The notes under the pieces are model-generated. The model saw nothing but the letters and a program-made list of their open reading frames with translations. It did not search any database and was not told where the DNA came from. From Bacteroidales bacterium (GTDB taxonomy: Bacteria; Bacteroidota; Bacteroidia; Bacteroidales; AUK083): a stretch of 56,999 bases of DNA. This document shows, in pieces, positions 25,455 through 33,772 of the stretch. The position numbers were made by a program, and so were the translations under genes. The stretch covers positions 1 to 56,999 of the forward strand of contig JAGGUV010000097.1 in assembly GCA_021158345.1 (NCBI GenBank), written 5' to 3'. Numbering within the stretch: position 1 is the first letter of the stretch; every line of letters begins with the position of its first letter.

Positions 25455-25487
25455 AAAAAAGCTGTGAATAGAATTTCTGTTCACAGC
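25453..25487 (-). terminator. Terminator of the tRNA-Pro transcript
   Basis: A stem GCTGTGAA/TTCACAGC (25461-25487) with a run of A on the plus strand gives a T run on the minus strand just past the tRNA 3' end. Confidence 0.75.
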
Positions 25488-25494
25488 CAATATG

Positions 25495-25568
25495 TCGGAG
25501 TGGTGAGACTCGAACTCACGACCCCTTGCACCCCATGCAAGTACGCTAGCCAACTGCGCCACACCCCG
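25495..25568 (-). tRNA. tRNA-Pro (anticodon GGG)
   Basis: A 74-nt cloverleaf on the minus strand: acceptor arm CGGGGTG/CACTCCG with one G-T pair and discriminator A, D-arm with GTTGGCTAGC, anticodon stem CTTGC/GCAAG around the loop ATGGGGT (U33, anticodon GGG) and T-arm containing GTTCGAGTC. The C1-G72 pair is typical of bacterial tRNA-Pro. CCA is not encoded. It reads CCC/CCU proline codons. Confidence 0.93.
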
Positions 25569-25625
25569 ATATTCGCTGCAAAAATAATACTAATTTTATA
25601 TTTTAATACTAATATTTATATTTTT

Positions 25626-25659
25626 TTTGGCACAGTTTTTAATAATTATTTTACTTTTG
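25626..25659 (+). promoter_or_regulatory. Promoter for trxB
   Basis: TTTG (25626-25629), a 22-bp spacer and TACTTTTG (25652-25659) resemble the Bacteroidota consensus, the spacer being slightly long. The inferred start point near 25665 gives a very short leader to the ATG at 25674 or about 30 nt to the ATG at 25695. Confidence 0.5.
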
Positions 25660-25673
25660 AAAGGAATTTATAA

Positions 25674-26627
25674 ATGAAATTAAAAGAAAAGAAAATGGAA
25701 AAAGTAAAGTGCTTAATAATAGGCTCGGGTCCTGCAGGTTATACTGCTGCTATTTATGCATCAAGAGCTGATTTACATCCTGTTGTTTATCAGGGATTAC
25801 AAGCCGGCGGACAGCTTACAATAACAACAGAAGTAGAAAATTTCCCCGGATATCCTAAAGGTGTTGATGGAAAAGTAATGATGAAAGACATGGAAGATCA
25901 GGCAAAACGTTTCGGTGCTGACATAAGGTTTGGAATTGTAACAGATGTAGATTTATTAAAAAGACCTTTTACTGTTAAGGCTGATGATGGTAAGACAATA
26001 ATGGCAGAGACTGTCATAATTGCAACAGGTGCTTCTGCCAGGTGGCTTGGCTTGGAATCAGAGAAAAAATATATAGGTCAGGGCGTTTCTGCTTGTGCTA
26101 CTTGTGACGGATTTTTTTATAAAAATCAGGATGTCGCTGTCATAGGTGGTGGTGATACTGCTCTTGAAGATGCTTTATTTTTGACGAATGTTTGTAATAA
26201 AGTATATCTTGTTCACAGAAGAAATGAACTAAGAGCATCAAAAGCTATGCAGAAAAGAGTTTTTGATAACGATAAGATTGAAATCATCTGGGATAGCATT
26301 CCAAAAGAAGTGCTTGGAGATTTTTCAGGTGTTAACGGAGCTTTACTGACAAATGTTAAAACCAAGGAAGAAAGAAAAATTGATATTACAGGATTTTTTG
26401 TTGCCATAGGCCATAAACCAAATACTGACCTTTTTAAAGGAGTGATAGATTTGGATGAAAAAGGATATATAAAAACTCAACCCGACTCTACAAAAACAAA
26501 TATTGAAGGTGTTTTTGCTGCCGGTGATGTTCAGGATTCAGTTTTCCGTCAGGCTGTTGTAGCTGCAGGCTCAGGTTGTATGGCTGCTATTGAAGCCGAG
26601 AGATTTATTGCTTCTCAGAAAAAATAA
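25674..26627 (+). CDS. trxB: Thioredoxin-disulfide reductase
   Basis: 317 residues from ATG 25674. The alternative ATG at 25695 (MEKVKCLIIG) fits the common family N-terminus and the promoter distance better, and may be the real start. FAD-binding IIGSGPAGYTAA (about 15-26), redox CATC (141-144, in SACATCDG), NADPH-binding AVIGGGDTALEDALFL (about 155-170) and C-terminal GVFAAGDVQDSVFRQAVVAAGSG are all present. The enzyme keeps thioredoxin reduced with NADPH in the cytoplasm. Length and order match the low-Mr bacterial TrxB. A terminator follows (26691-26733). Confidence 0.96.
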   Translation: MKLKEKKMEKVKCLIIGSGPAGYTAAIYASRADLHPVVYQGLQAGGQLTITTEVENFPGYPKGVDGKVMMKDMEDQAKRFGADIRFGIVTDVDLLKRPFTVKADDGKTIMAETVIIATGASARWLGLESEKKYIGQGVSACATCDGFFYKNQDVAVIGGGDTALEDALFLTNVCNKVYLVHRRNELRASKAMQKRVFDNDKIEIIWDSIPKEVLGDFSGVNGALLTNVKTKEERKIDITGFFVAIGHKPNTDLFKGVIDLDEKGYIKTQPDSTKTNIEGVFAAGDVQDSVFRQAVVAAGSGCMAAIEAERFIASQKK

Positions 26628-26690
26628 TTTGAAATAAAAATTTTGTGTAATTTTGTGCTTTAATAAAATAAAATAAATGTTGATTTTTTC

Positions 26691-26733
26691 ATAAGGTTGG
26701 TAAAGTTTTAAAAATTTGCCAACCTTATTTTTT
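26691..26733 (+). terminator. Terminator of trxB
   Basis: ATAAGGTTGG ... CCAACCTTAT, with an inner AAA/TTT extension, forms a stem of about 10 bp followed by a T run. Confidence 0.75.
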
Positions 26734-26779
26734 GGAATAAATTTTAAAGTAAAATTGTCAAATAAAAAAGCAGATTTAA

Positions 26780-27322
26780 GTGATAGAATATAATAATTAT
26801 TCTGATATAGAATTAATAGATGAAATTATCAAAGGAGATAATTCTGCTTTTAGATATATTATTGCCAGGTATGAAGGACAGATAGCAAGGGTGGTAAAAG
26901 GTATGCTTGGTGAATGTGCTGAGGCTGAAGATATTGGGCAGGAGACTTTTATAAGATTTTATAAGTCTATAAATAAATTTAGAAATGAATCGCAGCTTGG
27001 CACTTATTTGACGCGAATAGCTATTAATCTTTCGCTTAATGAATTAAAAAAACGAAAGAAAAAACAAAAAATATTTTCTTCTGATGAGAATAAAATTTTA
27101 AAAATTTCTTCTAAGGAAGTAAATAATGATATTAATGAAATGGTTACAATAGCTTTGCAATCATTGGATGTAAAATACCGAAGTGTTATAGTTATGAGAA
27201 TGTTGCAAGGTTATGATACCAAAGAAACAGCACAAATTCTTAAAATACCCGTTGGAACTGTTTTGTCGCGATTGTCAAGAGCGCAGGATAAATTGAGAAT
27301 TTTACTTAAAGATTTTTTATAA
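26780..27322 (+). CDS. ECF-family RNA polymerase sigma factor
   Basis: 180 residues from a GTG (26780). Region 2 (about 22-90) includes FRYIIARYEGQIARVVKGMLG, AEDIGQETFIRFYKSI and FRNESQLGTYLTRIAINLSLNELKKRKKK. Region 4 (about 120-175) has LDVKYRSVIVMRMLQGYDTKETAQILKIPVGTVLSRLSRAQDKLR with the helix-turn-helix. Regions 1 and 3 are absent, as in extracytoplasmic-function sigma factors. It is followed 11 bp later by a small membrane protein and then a Spy/CpxP-like protein, suggesting a stress-sensing operon. GTG starts are usual in this stretch (also 28117). Confidence 0.93.
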   Translation: MIEYNNYSDIELIDEIIKGDNSAFRYIIARYEGQIARVVKGMLGECAEAEDIGQETFIRFYKSINKFRNESQLGTYLTRIAINLSLNELKKRKKKQKIFSSDENKILKISSKEVNNDINEMVTIALQSLDVKYRSVIVMRMLQGYDTKETAQILKIPVGTVLSRLSRAQDKLRILLKDFL

Positions 27323-27332
27323 TAGTATTATT

Positions 27333-27626
27333 ATGGATGAAAAAATAAATAAAATTATTAAGCAAAAAGATTATTCTTTTAGCCCTTATTTTGCTGATAA
27401 AATTATTGACAAAGTTAATGAGCTTAATAATAAAAGGTTTGTTTTCAGTGATTTGTTTATATCATTACCTTTATTATTAAAAAGGGTTTATTTGTTGGGA
27501 TTTGCTGCAATAATTATATTATTATTAGTTGCTTATTTTTTACAAGGAGATTTTTTAAGTACATATTTTGGACTTGAAAATGTCTCCACTGATGATTTGA
27601 TAGCTTATACAATTTATAACTTTTAA
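27333..27626 (+). CDS. Small single-pass membrane protein, candidate anti-sigma factor
   Basis: 97 residues. A cytoplasmic N-terminal part (about 1-45) with YFADKIIDKVNELNN, one membrane segment (about 50-70, VYLLGFAAIIILLLVAYFL) and a short outside tail (about 72-97). It begins 11 bp after the ECF sigma gene. No HxxxCxxC zinc anti-sigma motif is present. Position and topology suggest it holds the sigma factor at the membrane, but no family is recognised and the role is inference. Confidence 0.7.
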   Translation: MDEKINKIIKQKDYSFSPYFADKIIDKVNELNNKRFVFSDLFISLPLLLKRVYLLGFAAIIILLLVAYFLQGDFLSTYFGLENVSTDDLIAYTIYNF

Positions 27627-27676
27627 AAAAATTAACAACGGGATATTAATATATCCTTGATATAAAAAGACAGAAA

Positions 27677-28072
27677 ATGAAAAAAAAATCAAAATCAATA
27701 TTGATAATTGTGATAACCTTAGTGATAGGCTTTATCCTGGGAGTTTTTTCTACATCACAATATTTGCATTATAAAAGAGAAAAGCTTTTTAGACGTAGCC
27801 CTGAAAAGGTCTTTAAGGAAAGATTTATAAGGGATTTTAAACCCAGTGATAAACAAATGAAACTTATAAATCCTATACTTGAAAAATATTCCAAGCGCGG
27901 AAGAACTATAAGTGAGACTTTTGGCAAAGAGTTTAAACTTATGCGCGATTCTTTTAATACTGAAATTGAACCTGTTCTTACTGAATCACAAAAAAAGAAA
28001 TTAAAGGAGATTAATGAAAGAAGAAGAAAATATTGGCAAAATAGAAGAAAAAATAAAAACGTAAAAAAGTAA
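27677..28072 (+). CDS. Spy/CpxP-like periplasmic protein, membrane-anchored
   Basis: 131 residues. An N-terminal membrane anchor (about 7-27) precedes a highly charged helical domain (about 40-131) with FKPSDKQMKLINPILEKY and LTESQKKKLKEINERRRKYW, two copies of the LTxxQ-like motif that defines Spy/CpxP and CnrX/ZraP-type heavy-metal-sensor-like helical hairpins. Metal ligands (His/Met/Cys clusters) are scarce here, so a chaperone-like or envelope-stress sensor role is more likely than metal binding. It lies 50 bp after the putative anti-sigma gene on the same strand. Confidence 0.75.
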   Translation: MKKKSKSILIIVITLVIGFILGVFSTSQYLHYKREKLFRRSPEKVFKERFIRDFKPSDKQMKLINPILEKYSKRGRTISETFGKEFKLMRDSFNTEIEPVLTESQKKKLKEINERRRKYWQNRRKNKNVKK

Positions 28073-28116
28073 AAAAAATTGAGGAAGATTCTGCTAAAAA
28101 AAAATAAAGGAAATTT

Positions 28117-29754
28117 GTGAAAAAAAATATATCGTTAATATTAATTATTTTTCTTTTTTATTCATGCTCAAATGTTGAAAACAATAATGATAAAAGAAAA
28201 GTTTTTAAGTATAACGAATCAGCCGGAATAACATCTCTTGACCCTGCTTTTGCAAAAGACCAGGCTAATATTTGGGTGTGTAACCAAATCTATAACGGAC
28301 TTGTTCAGCTCGATGATAATCTTAATATTAAGCCATGTATTGCTAAAAAATGGGAAATTTCTGACAAGGGTTTGAAATATGTTTTTTATTTAAGAGACGA
28401 TGTTTTTTTTCATGGTAATAATAAGATTTTTAAAAAGGGTAGGAGAGTTGTAGCCAAAGATTTTGAATATAGTTTTAAACGTTTAGCAGATAAAAAGCTT
28501 GCCTCACCAGGTGCCTGGGTGTTTAATAATGTCTTGAAAAATAATGATGAATATTATTTTAAAGCTGAAAATGATACAACTTTGGTAATCAGACTAAAAC
28601 AAGCTTTCCCTCCTTTTCTCGGTATTTTATCAATGCAATATTGTTCGGTTATTCCTCACGAAGCTGTTGAAGTTTTTGGAAAGGATTTTAGCAGAAACCC
28701 TGTTGGCACAGGACCTTTTTATTTGAAAATGTGGGAAGAAGGTGTTAAAATGGTTTTGTTGAAAAACAATAATTATTTTGAATTTGACAAAAATAACAGA
28801 TTGCCTTATCTTGATGCTGTTTCAATAAGTTTTGTTATTGACAAACAAATTGCTTTCCTCGAATTTGTAAAGGGAAACCTGGATTTTATGTCAGGAATAG
28901 CACCTGATTATAAAGATGAATTATTATCCCGTTCAGGTAAATTAAATCCTAAATATAAGGACAAAATCAAAATGATTTCTATGCCGTATTTAAATACTGA
29001 ATATCTTGGTATTTTAGTTGACACTTCATTAGAATCAGACAAAAATCGTCCTTTAAAAACAAAAGCTATCAGACAAGCTATTAATTATGGCTTTGACAGA
29101 AAAAAAATGATAAAATATCTGAGAAACAACATTGGTTCTCCTGGTGTTTACGGCATTATACCTCTTGGCTTACCATGTTTTGACACATCCAAAATGATTG
29201 GCTATGAATATAATCCTGCTATGGCTAAAAAATTACTCCTTAACTCCGGCTATAAAAATATTGATGATATTCCTGAAATAACTTTATCGACAACTTCTTC
29301 GTATATTGATTTATGTCAATATATTCAGCATCAACTCAACTCTTTAGGTTTGAAAATTAATATTGAAGTTAATCCTCCTGCTACTTTGCGTGAAATGATT
29401 TCGCAGAGCAAACTGGAGTTTTTCAGAGGCTCGTGGATTGCTGATTATCCTGATGCTGAAAATTATCTGTCGCTTTTTTATTCTAAGAATTTTTGTCCCA
29501 AAGGTCCCAATTATACTCATTTTGCCAATAATAAATTTGACTCTCTGTATCTCAAAGCTCAACAAACTGTTAACGATTCTTTGCGATATAAATATTATAT
29601 TCAGATGAGTAATTTAGTAATGGAAGAGGCTCCTGTTGTAATTTTATATTATGACAAAGTCTTGCGTTTTACTCAGAAAAACATCTCTAACCTTGGTGTT
29701 AATCCGTTAAATTTGCTTATTCTGAAAAAGACACGAAAATTGGATACTCATTAA
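28117..29754 (+). CDS. Solute-binding lipoprotein, SBP family 5 (oligopeptide-type)
   Basis: 545 residues from a GTG (28117), with AAAGG 6 nt upstream. Lipobox LFYSCS puts the lipidated Cys at 17. The body matches family-5 binding proteins of ABC transporters: GITSLDPAFAKDQANIWVCNQIYNGLVQL, AKKWEISDKGLKYVFYLRDDVFFHG, RNPVGTGPFYLKMWEEG, and PLKTKAIRQAINYGFDRKKMIKYL. These bind peptides, nickel complexes or other solutes. No permease or ATPase gene is nearby, so the transporter is encoded elsewhere or the protein works alone. It is 44 bp after the Spy-like gene on the same strand and may belong to the ECF operon. Confidence 0.9.
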   Translation: MKKNISLILIIFLFYSCSNVENNNDKRKVFKYNESAGITSLDPAFAKDQANIWVCNQIYNGLVQLDDNLNIKPCIAKKWEISDKGLKYVFYLRDDVFFHGNNKIFKKGRRVVAKDFEYSFKRLADKKLASPGAWVFNNVLKNNDEYYFKAENDTTLVIRLKQAFPPFLGILSMQYCSVIPHEAVEVFGKDFSRNPVGTGPFYLKMWEEGVKMVLLKNNNYFEFDKNNRLPYLDAVSISFVIDKQIAFLEFVKGNLDFMSGIAPDYKDELLSRSGKLNPKYKDKIKMISMPYLNTEYLGILVDTSLESDKNRPLKTKAIRQAINYGFDRKKMIKYLRNNIGSPGVYGIIPLGLPCFDTSKMIGYEYNPAMAKKLLLNSGYKNIDDIPEITLSTTSSYIDLCQYIQHQLNSLGLKINIEVNPPATLREMISQSKLEFFRGSWIADYPDAENYLSLFYSKNFCPKGPNYTHFANNKFDSLYLKAQQTVNDSLRYKYYIQMSNLVMEEAPVVILYYDKVLRFTQKNISNLGVNPLNLLILKKTRKLDTH

Positions 29755-29866
29755 AAAAATACGATTATCTAAAACTTTATCGGTTACCTGTCTATAATAT
29801 TTCCACCTTTTCAATAATAAAATAGATTTTTTCCCCGAATTTTTTAATTGTTCAATTTAAAATATG

Positions 29867-29874
29867 TATTTTTG
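29867..29874 (+). promoter_or_regulatory. -7 box abutting the DUF6913 start codon
   Basis: TATTTTTG ends 4 nt before the ATG at 29879. With the start point about 5-7 nt after the box, the mRNA would start at or inside the ATG, so it may be leaderless. Confidence 0.45.
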
Positions 29875-29878
29875 ATTT

Positions 29879-30421
29879 ATGTTTACTAAATTAAAAAAAA
29901 TTGGCGGAGAATATATTCTGAATAAAGAGTTTAAAAAAAATCATAGAAGTAAATTTTTTCAGAATATTAATGATATTAAAAGTATAGCTATTCTTTTTAA
30001 TATCAATAACGAAGAAGAATATAAGAACATATTAAAAATTGCAAAGACATTTCGAGCAGAGAAAAAAACTGTCTATATTGTTTCTTTTGTAAATGAAAAA
30101 GTAATTCCAAATTATATTACTCCAACCATTAATTTTGATGTAATTACATTAAAAAACCTTAATTTTTTTAATATACCAAAAAATAATTTTATTAATGATT
30201 TTATTAATAATGAATATGACCTATTAATAGATTTGAGCAATGATAATAATTTTATTTTTAAATATTTATTAGCTCTATCAAAGGCAAAATTAAAAATAGG
30301 CGATTTTTCTGAAGAAAAAAAAATGTATCTTGATCTAATGATTAAGAATACTGATAAAAAAGATGTGAAATTATTTGTAGAAAATATTAAACACTATTTA
30401 ACTGTTTTAAAAAAAATATAA
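29879..30421 (+). CDS. DUF6913 family protein
   Basis: 180 residues. Pattern GGEYILNKEFKKNHRSKFFQNINDIKSIAILFNI, a Rossmann-like region with AKTFRAEKKTVYIVSFVNEK and the YDLLIDLSNDNNFIFKYLLALSKAKLKIG segment are the features of this Bacteroidota-specific family, which is usually encoded just before dapA. No catalytic residues are recognised. It ends 3 bp before dapA (TAA then GAG ATG), so the two are co-transcribed. Role unknown; an accessory role in lysine/cell-wall precursor synthesis is suggested only by position. Confidence 0.85.
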   Translation: MFTKLKKIGGEYILNKEFKKNHRSKFFQNINDIKSIAILFNINNEEEYKNILKIAKTFRAEKKTVYIVSFVNEKVIPNYITPTINFDVITLKNLNFFNIPKNNFINDFINNEYDLLIDLSNDNNFIFKYLLALSKAKLKIGDFSEEKKMYLDLMIKNTDKKDVKLFVENIKHYLTVLKKI

Positions 30422-30424
30422 GAG

Positions 30425-31318
30425 ATGAAAACTATACTAAAAGGAACAGGAGTAGCACTAATAACTCCATTTAGAAGATACGGGACAGTAGATTTTAATT
30501 CATTAAACAGATTAATAGAAAATGTGATAGATAATGGAGTAGATTTTCTTGTAGTAATGGGAACTACAGGCGAAGCTGCTACTTTATCGGAAGATGAAAG
30601 AAATGCTATAATTAGTTTTACTGTTGAAAATGTAAATAAAAGACTCCCAATAGTTCTTGGTGTTGGAGGGAATAATACTCAACATATTGTTGATGTATTA
30701 AAATCTGATGGTTTTAATGGAGTAGATGCTATTTTGTCTGTGGCACCGTATTATAATAAGCCCGGACAGAAAGGGATTTATTCGCATTACAAAGCAATAG
30801 CTGCTGCAAGCCATTTACCTGTTATTTTATATAATGTTCCCGGAAGAACAAGTGTAAACATTGAGGCAGATACATGTCTTAAACTTGCTAATGATTTTGA
30901 TAATATTATTGGAATAAAAGAAGCCTCGGGAAATATTTCTCAGTGTATGCAGATTTTAAAAAATCGTCCTAAAGATTTTCTATTGTTTTCAGGTGATGAT
31001 TTATTAACTTATCCTTTGATGGCTCTTGGTGCTGATGGAGTTATTTCTGTTGTTGCAAATGCTTTGCCTAAGCAATTCTCTGATATGGTTAATCTTATGC
31101 TTAAGAAAAATTATAATGATGCTCTTAAAATTCATTATAAACTTATTGATTTTATAAATTTACTTTTTGTGGAAGGCAATCCTGCCGGTGTTAAAGCTGC
31201 TCTTGAAATTCTTGGATTAATTAATAATAACTTACGCCTCCCTCTTACTAAAGTTAGTAAATTAACTTATTCTAATCTTTCTAATAGTATTAAAGAAATA
31301 TTAGATTCTGAAAAATAA
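30425..31318 (+). CDS. dapA: 4-hydroxy-tetrahydrodipicolinate synthase
   Basis: 297 residues, normal length. It condenses pyruvate with aspartate semialdehyde, the first step of the diaminopimelate/lysine branch. Active-site features are GTTGEAATLS (47-56), LYNVPGRTS with Y136, and GIKEASGN with the Schiff-base lysine K165. It starts 3 bp after DUF6913 and is not followed by other dap genes. Confidence 0.96.
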   Translation: MKTILKGTGVALITPFRRYGTVDFNSLNRLIENVIDNGVDFLVVMGTTGEAATLSEDERNAIISFTVENVNKRLPIVLGVGGNNTQHIVDVLKSDGFNGVDAILSVAPYYNKPGQKGIYSHYKAIAAASHLPVILYNVPGRTSVNIEADTCLKLANDFDNIIGIKEASGNISQCMQILKNRPKDFLLFSGDDLLTYPLMALGADGVISVVANALPKQFSDMVNLMLKKNYNDALKIHYKLIDFINLLFVEGNPAGVKAALEILGLINNNLRLPLTKVSKLTYSNLSNSIKEILDSEK

Positions 31319-31372
31319 ATTTTTGAATCATTGAAAATAATGTTAAGACAGAATTTATTATATTAAATTATT

Positions 31373-33700
31373 ATGAAAAAATTACTTATAACTTTATTAT
31401 TTGTACTGTTATTATTTAATGCTTTCTCTCAAAATAATAATGTCCCACAGGAAAATCATTTAAATAATATTTTTAAAGAATTAGGGGAAACTTATTTTAA
31501 ATTTAAAATTCAAACAAAGAAAGATATCCCGTATTTGTCAAAAATAATTTCTATTGATAATATTAAAGATAATTATATTTATGCATATGCTAATAAAAAG
31601 GAATTTACTGAATTTTTGAAATTAAATTATAAATATACAATATTACCTCACCCGCGAATTCAAGGTGATGTAAATATGCTAAATTGGGAAGAAATACAAA
31701 AACGTAAGGACTGGGATTATTACCCTACTTACGAAGCATACGAATCTATGATGTATCAGTTTGAAGCAGACCATCCTGATATTTGTAAAATTTATACTAT
31801 TGCTACTCTACAAAGTGGCAGAAAATTATTAGTTGCAAAAATTTCTGATAATATTAATCAATCGGAAGATGAACCTGAATTTTTTTATACAGGTCAGATG
31901 CATGGTGATGAAATAGTGTGTTATATTTTGTTTTTGCATTTGATTGATTATCTTACAACTAATTATGGTAATATTCCTAAAGTTACAAATTTGGTTAATA
32001 ATATTGAGATATGGATAAATCCCCTTGCCAATCCTGATGGGACATATCACGGTGGTAATAATACTGTTAACGGTGCAATAAGGTATAATGCAAATTATGT
32101 TGATTTAAACAGAAATTTTCCTGATCCTGAAGATGGACCTCATCCTGATGGAAATGAATGGCAACCCGAGACAGAGGCTTTTATGTCGTTTGCTAATGCT
32201 CATAATTTTGTTATGTCCGCTAATACTCACTCTGGTGCTGAATTAGTTAATTATCCATGGGATACATGGAGCAAGCTTCATGCTGATAATGACTGGTGGT
32301 ATTATGTGTCACGACAATATGCTGACACTATACACGCTTATTCACCCAGTGGTTATTTTACAGGTCAGAATAACGGTGTTACTAATGGCTATCAATGGTA
32401 CACTATAAATGGCGGAAGACAGGATTATATGAATTATTTCCAACATTGCAGGGAGTTTACTGTTGAACAATCAAATGTTAAAATGCTTAATGCAAATCAG
32501 CTGCAGCAACATTGGGAATATAATTATAGGTCGTTTTTAGACTATTTGCAAGAATCTTTGTATGGTATCAGGGGAATAATTACAGACTCAATAACAGGAC
32601 AGCCTCTCAGAGCCAAGGTCTTTGTTTTGCAACATGATGTTGACAGCTCTTTTGTTTATTCTTCTTTGCCTGTGGGAAATTATCACAGACCTATCTCTCA
32701 GGGAATTTATTCTTTAAAGTTTTCTGCTCCAGGATATTTTGATAGAATTATTAATAATGTTTCTGTGTCAAATAAAGAAATTACAGTATTAAATATTAAA
32801 ATGGAATCCAGTGAATTAATTGCTGATTTTTCTGCTGATAAAACATTAATAAAACCAGGTGAAAGTATCAATTTTACAGACAATTCTTATGGAGATCCTA
32901 TTAGCTGGCTTTGGTCGTTTGAAGGTGGTACACCTGAGACATCATCTATTCAAAATCCTTTGGATATTGTTTACAATGATACTGGCAGCTTTTCGGTTTC
33001 TTTAACAGTTTATAATGAAAACGGCTTAAATAATACTATCACCAAAAATAATTATATCTCTGTGAAGAATTGGTATAATATGTCTAATTCCATTGAAAAT
33101 TGTTGCTCTGGAACTTTCTACGATTCAGGTGGTGAAAATTCTAATTATTCTGATTACGAAGATTATACTATGACTTTTTATCCAAAAGATGAAAATAAAA
33201 AATTAGTCTTTGACTTTATTGATTTTAATGTAGAATATCAAAGTAATTGTAATTATGATTTTTTGAATATTTATGATGGTATTAATACATCATCAGTCTT
33301 GATAGGCAAATATTGTGGCACTAATTCTCCAGGTATTGTTAAAGCTACTAATAGTTTTGGAGCTTTAACATTTGTTTTTCATTCTGACGGAGCTGAAAAT
33401 AAAACGGGTTGGAAAGCTAATATCAGTTGTGATACAGGTGTAGGAATAAATAATTTTTCTGATGATAATAATATCTCAATATTTCCTAATCCAATATCTG
33501 AAAATCAGTCTTTGATTATTAAATCCGATATCTTAATTAATGAAGTATCTGTTTTTAATGTTTTTGGTGAAAAGATTTTTTCTGATAATTTTTCTGATAA
33601 TAATCTGAAAATTAATTTAAAGAATATTAAAACAGGTATTTATTTTATAAAAATTAAAACATCAAAAGGATATAGTTTGAAAAAATTGGTAGTATTTTAA
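31373..33700 (+). CDS. Secreted M14 zinc carboxypeptidase with PKD, CUB and T9SS sorting domains
   Basis: 775 residues. A signal peptide (about 1-20, ending AFSQ) is followed by an N-terminal region, then a peptidase M14 domain (about 115-400): zinc ligands H177 and E180 in GQMHGDEIV, a third His in SANTHSGAE (about 278), the arginine-containing VDLNRNFPD and the catalytic Glu in FTVEQSN. A carboxypeptidase-regulatory-like domain (about 410-475), a PKD domain (about 485-560, IADFSADKTLIKPGESINFTD ... SWLWSFEGG), a CUB-like domain (about 570-685) and a type IX sorting domain (about 695-775) follow. It probably digests extracellular protein or peptides. The bidirectional terminator at 33718-33755 follows. 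Confidence 0.92.
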   Translation: MKKLLITLLFVLLLFNAFSQNNNVPQENHLNNIFKELGETYFKFKIQTKKDIPYLSKIISIDNIKDNYIYAYANKKEFTEFLKLNYKYTILPHPRIQGDVNMLNWEEIQKRKDWDYYPTYEAYESMMYQFEADHPDICKIYTIATLQSGRKLLVAKISDNINQSEDEPEFFYTGQMHGDEIVCYILFLHLIDYLTTNYGNIPKVTNLVNNIEIWINPLANPDGTYHGGNNTVNGAIRYNANYVDLNRNFPDPEDGPHPDGNEWQPETEAFMSFANAHNFVMSANTHSGAELVNYPWDTWSKLHADNDWWYYVSRQYADTIHAYSPSGYFTGQNNGVTNGYQWYTINGGRQDYMNYFQHCREFTVEQSNVKMLNANQLQQHWEYNYRSFLDYLQESLYGIRGIITDSITGQPLRAKVFVLQHDVDSSFVYSSLPVGNYHRPISQGIYSLKFSAPGYFDRIINNVSVSNKEITVLNIKMESSELIADFSADKTLIKPGESINFTDNSYGDPISWLWSFEGGTPETSSIQNPLDIVYNDTGSFSVSLTVYNENGLNNTITKNNYISVKNWYNMSNSIENCCSGTFYDSGGENSNYSDYEDYTMTFYPKDENKKLVFDFIDFNVEYQSNCNYDFLNIYDGINTSSVLIGKYCGTNSPGIVKATNSFGALTFVFHSDGAENKTGWKANISCDTGVGINNFSDDNNISIFPNPISENQSLIIKSDILINEVSVFNVFGEKIFSDNFSDNNLKINLKNIKTGIYFIKIKTSKGYSLKKLVVF

Positions 33701-33717
33701 TTTGAAAAACAATGATA

Positions 33718-33755
33718 AAAAAACCTGATATTTAGAATAATATCAGGTTTTTTTT
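33718..33755. terminator. Bidirectional terminator between the carboxypeptidase and oxoamine synthase genes
   Basis: AAACCTGATAT and its complement (33721-33750) form a stem with an 8-9 nt loop and A and T tracts on either side. Confidence 0.85.
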
Positions 33756-33772
33756 ATGCTTTAATATTTTAT

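Noticed and set aside
25464-25673. A 69-codon plus-strand frame antisense to the tRNA
   Set aside because: It consists of tRNA-Pro read backwards and AT-rich flank, with no coding signature.
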